DNA from: Tannerella sp.
GTDB lineage: Bacteria; Bacteroidota; Bacteroidia; Bacteroidales; Tannerellaceae
Length of the DNA: 8,599 nt
Assembly (NCBI GenBank): GCA_031288935.1
Contig: JAITQL010000098.1
Coordinates: forward strand, 1 to 8,599
Reading direction: 5' to 3'
The notes below the pieces were generated by a model. It worked only from the letters and a program-made list of their open reading frames with translations, was not told where the DNA came from and searched no databases. Below, one piece after another: positions 7,289-8,599 of this stretch (its first letter is position 1; each line of letters opens with the position of its first letter). The position numbers and the translations under genes were made by a program.

Positions 7289-7970
7289 GCCCCGCGCCCT
7301 TGTCGATTCGTTCAATAATGCCGTCTTTCAGGCGGATGATGCGGTCGGTTGCATCAGCCACGGAAGATTCGTGCGTCACAATGATGATGGTCATACCTTC
7401 CCGGTTCACCTGGCGCAGCAACTGCATCACCTCGACCGTTGTCACGCTGTCCAGGGCGCCGGTCGGTTCGTCGGCCAGGATGATTTGCGGCCGGGCAATC
7501 AGGGCGCGTGCAACGGCAACCCGCTGCTTTTGACCTCCGGACATTTCGTTCGGCATATGTTCCGCCCAGTCTTTCAGCCCGACCTTGTCCAGATATTCCA
7601 GCGCCAGCGCATTCCGTTTTCTCCGCGATACGCCCTGGTAATACAGCGGAAGCGCCACGTTCTCCATGGCGTTCTTGAATGAAATCAGGTTGAAAGACTG
7701 AAAGATAAAACCGATCATCCGGTTACGCAACTCTGCTGCCCGCGCTTCGCTCAGTTTCCAGATCAACTGGTCGTGCAGGCAGTACGTCCCCACGTCATAC
7801 GTATCCAGGATGCCCAAAATATTCAGCAACGTGCTTTTACCTGACCCGGAAGCGCCCATGATGGAGACCATTTCACCCCTTTCAATGTCCAGATCAATTC
7901 CTTTAAGGACATGCAGAGGTGCGCCGTTGTCGTACGTTTTATTGATTCCTTTCAATTGGATAATCATCAT
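7281..7970 (-). CDS. ABC transporter ATP-binding protein (MacB/LolD type)
   Basis: This 229-residue protein is the ATPase that powers the exporter from the cytoplasmic face. All nucleotide-binding motifs are present: Walker A GASGSGKST at residues 39-47, Q-loop Gln91 (IGFIFQSFNL), signature MSGGQKQR from 143, Walker B IILADE at 163-168 with Glu168 as the likely catalytic base, D-loop ALD at 172-174, and the switch His200 (IIVTHESS). The signature starts with Met instead of the usual Leu, a mild change. The motif wording and short length fit the MacB/LolD/FtsE group, which works with FtsX-type permeases such as the two encoded downstream. ATG codons occur at 7970 and 7967; an AGAGGA ribosome-binding site at 7980-7975 serves either. 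It is the first gene of the five-gene operon and overlaps the next gene by 8 bases. Confidence 0.96.
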   Translation of the reverse strand: MMIIQLKGINKTYDNGAPLHVLKGIDLDIERGEMVSIMGASGSGKSTLLNILGILDTYDVGTYCLHDQLIWKLSEARAAELRNRMIGFIFQSFNLISFKNAMENVALPLYYQGVSRRKRNALALEYLDKVGLKDWAEHMPNEMSGGQKQRVAVARALIARPQIILADEPTGALDSVTTVEVMQLLRQVNREGMTIIIVTHESSVADATDRIIRLKDGIIERIDKGAGHV

Positions 7971-7974
7971 TTAT

Positions 7975-7980
7975 TCCTCT
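7975..7980 (-). promoter_or_regulatory. Ribosome binding site of the ATPase gene
   Basis: AGAGGA on the minus strand lies 4 bases before the ATG at 7970 and 7 bases before the ATG at 7967. It is the clearest Shine-Dalgarno sequence in the window, where most other starts have weak ones. It supports the chosen start region and slightly favours the second ATG by spacing. Confidence 0.6.
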
Positions 7981-8053
7981 TTTGAAATGTTCTGTATTCT
8001 ATCAGACGCATATATACTGCTTTTATTACATCGAACCCGATTTTTTCCGGCGT

Positions 8054-8061
8054 CAAAGATA
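8054..8061 (-). promoter_or_regulatory. Candidate Bacteroidota -7 promoter box for the efflux operon
   Basis: The minus strand reads TATCTTTG here, a full match to the TAnnTTTG -7 consensus of Bacteroidota primary sigma promoters. It lies about 85 bases upstream of the ATPase start, giving a leader of roughly 75-80 bases. The -33 element is weak: a TTG sits about 24 bases upstream, longer than the usual 19-21. No operator is obvious between the box and the gene. Confidence 0.5.
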
Positions 8062-8252
8062 AATAGAATACCTGACGCTACTATGCAATGCCTATTTGTT
8101 TTAGTCAACATTAACTTCCAAGCTTTCCATGCCCGGATTCAATGATTCAAAGGCTCAAACCGGGATGTTCATCCATTCGATTCGGGTCGTAAACCAAGGA
8201 TGCCGGATCATCAAACGGAAGGTTATTTATCGCGTGAAATTGATTTATATTT
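8062..8252 (-). other. Intergenic stretch with no recognised gene
   Basis: I see no convincing coding frame between the operon promoter and the inverted repeat at 8253. There is a period-8 GATTCAA-type string at 8136-8152 and an imperfect CCCGG/CCGGG inverted repeat around it. No T tract accompanies these. A plus-strand frame that starts in this stretch at 8200 and runs to 8406 is not supported, since it resembles no known protein and runs opposite to the better-supported frame. Confidence 0.5.
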
Positions 8253-8300
8253 GCTGTTACCGCATGAGGTTATGTCTTCGGCTTCCCATTCGGTAACAGC
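8253..8300. repeat. Perfect 10-base inverted repeat with a 28-base spacer
   Basis: GCTGTTACCG at 8253-8262 is matched exactly by CGGTAACAGC at 8291-8300. Pairing can continue inward with a few mismatches (ATG/CAT and G/C). On the minus strand the hairpin begins on the last base of the TAG stop codon (8302-8300) of the heptad-repeat frame. No T tract follows on either strand, so it is not a classical terminator. It could be a transcript-end hairpin, a protein-binding site or a small structured RNA element. Confidence 0.6.
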
Positions 8301-8599
8301 TATTCCGAAAGGAACACCGCGCCCCGTCCTTGCAAACACAGTGAAACAATCCGGGGAATCGAGAATTGAGAATGGCGGGGAAATGTTTCATTGTCTTCGC
8401 ATGTAACTTCTGCTGTCGGCGCATCCACATCCGGCAGTACGATGGCTTCCGGCGTATGCAAGATGCGTTCCAGCGTATGCAAGATGCGTTCCAGCGGATG
8501 TAAAATGCGCTCCAACGGATGTAAGATGCGTTCCAGCGAATGTAAGATGCATTCCAACGGATGTAAAATGCGTTCCAACGGATGTAAGATGCGTTCCAG
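8300..8599 (-). CDS. Partial hypothetical protein with LERILHP heptad repeats
   Basis: An open minus-strand frame of 99 codons plus a TAG stop enters from beyond the right edge; its start is not in the window. I do not recognise a family. The first 49 residues are seven heptads: LERILHP four times, LECILHS once, LERILHT twice. A degenerate unit PEAIVLP follows, then an unrelated 43-residue tail beginning DVDAPTAEV and ending GRGAVFLSE. A proline, serine or threonine closes each heptad, so this is not a normal coiled coil. Evidence for translation is the substitution pattern: of six variable positions in the repeat unit, four are synonymous in this frame, the other two are first codon positions, and none is a second codon position. 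Against it: tandem repeats keep frames open by their nature, the start and ribosome-binding site are unseen, and the tail includes AT-rich strings typical of intergenic DNA. It could be a non-coding minisatellite. Confidence 0.4.
   Translation of the reverse strand: MERILHPLERILHPLECILHSLERILHPLERILHPLERILHTLERILHTPEAIVLPDVDAPTAEVTCEDNETFPRHSQFSIPRIVSLCLQGRGAVFLSE
8432..8599. repeat. 21-base tandem repeat array, seven full units plus one degenerate
   Basis: Seven contiguous 21-base units fill 8453-8599 exactly (boundaries at 8453, 8474, 8495, 8516, 8537, 8558, 8579) and the array reaches the window edge, so the true copy number is unknown. Units 8453 and 8474 are identical; the others differ at unit positions 3, 7, 10, 15, 16 and 21 only. 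The preceding block 8432-8452 matches the consensus at 15 of 21 positions and looks like a decayed edge unit. The unit length is a multiple of three, so copy-number change would not shift a reading frame. Confidence 0.95.

Noticed and set aside
8131..8173. Intrinsic terminator formed by CCCGG/CCGGG around the period-8 string
   Set aside because: The perfect stem is only 5 bp, the loop is long, and no T tract follows on either strand.
8253..8300. Invertible promoter (phase-variation switch)
   Set aside because: The 28-base spacer between the inverted arms is far shorter than typical Bacteroidota invertible segments, and no recombinase gene is nearby in the window.
8200..8406. Plus-strand 68-codon frame whose frame continues into the 21-base repeats after its stop
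   Set aside because: It has a TAA before the repeats, no recognisable protein features, and all repeat-unit variation is non-synonymous in that plus frame, unlike the minus frame.
8432..8599. CRISPR array
   Set aside because: The units are contiguous 21-mers with no spacers between them, and no cas genes are present.

Overview
The window looks like chromosomal DNA from a member of the Bacteroidota, most likely a Bacteroidales species with a moderately high GC content. The reasons are the protein families and their wording, the weak Shine-Dalgarno sequences, and a TAnnTTTG-type promoter box upstream of the efflux operon. I cannot name the species. Every gene I can support lies on the minus strand, so transcription runs from high to low coordinates.

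Right part, about 7970-8599. Seven exact-length 21-base tandem repeat units (8453-8599), plus one degenerate unit (8432-8452), run off the right edge. In one minus-strand frame they read as the heptad LERILHP. Base changes between units fall mostly at synonymous positions of that frame and never at its second codon positions, which argues that the frame is translated. That frame stops at 8300, exactly at the edge of a perfect 10-base inverted repeat (8253-8262 / 8291-8300). The AT-richer stretch 7971-8252 carries the likely promoter of the next operon.

Middle part, 7970-2208. One five-gene operon encodes a complete MacAB-TolC-like tripartite efflux or secretion machine: a stand-alone ABC ATPase, two different FtsX/MacB-type permeases without ATPase domains, an HlyD/MacA-type periplasmic adaptor, and a TolC-like outer-membrane factor. 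The ATPase and the first permease overlap by 8 bases, and the other junctions are 19-25 bases. A clear intrinsic terminator (2130-2169) closes the operon. The substrate cannot be read from the sequence.

Left part, 2082-40. Two tightly spaced genes encode the radical SAM protein (TIGR03916-like) and its usual partner (TIGR03915/DUF4130-like), a conserved pair annotated as putative DNA modification or repair proteins with no settled biochemistry. They are separated from the efflux operon by the terminator and are probably their own transcription unit.

The two most rewarding places to look further are the heptad-repeat reading frame at the right edge and the radical SAM/DUF4130 pair. The efflux operon is well formed and conventional for the phylum.
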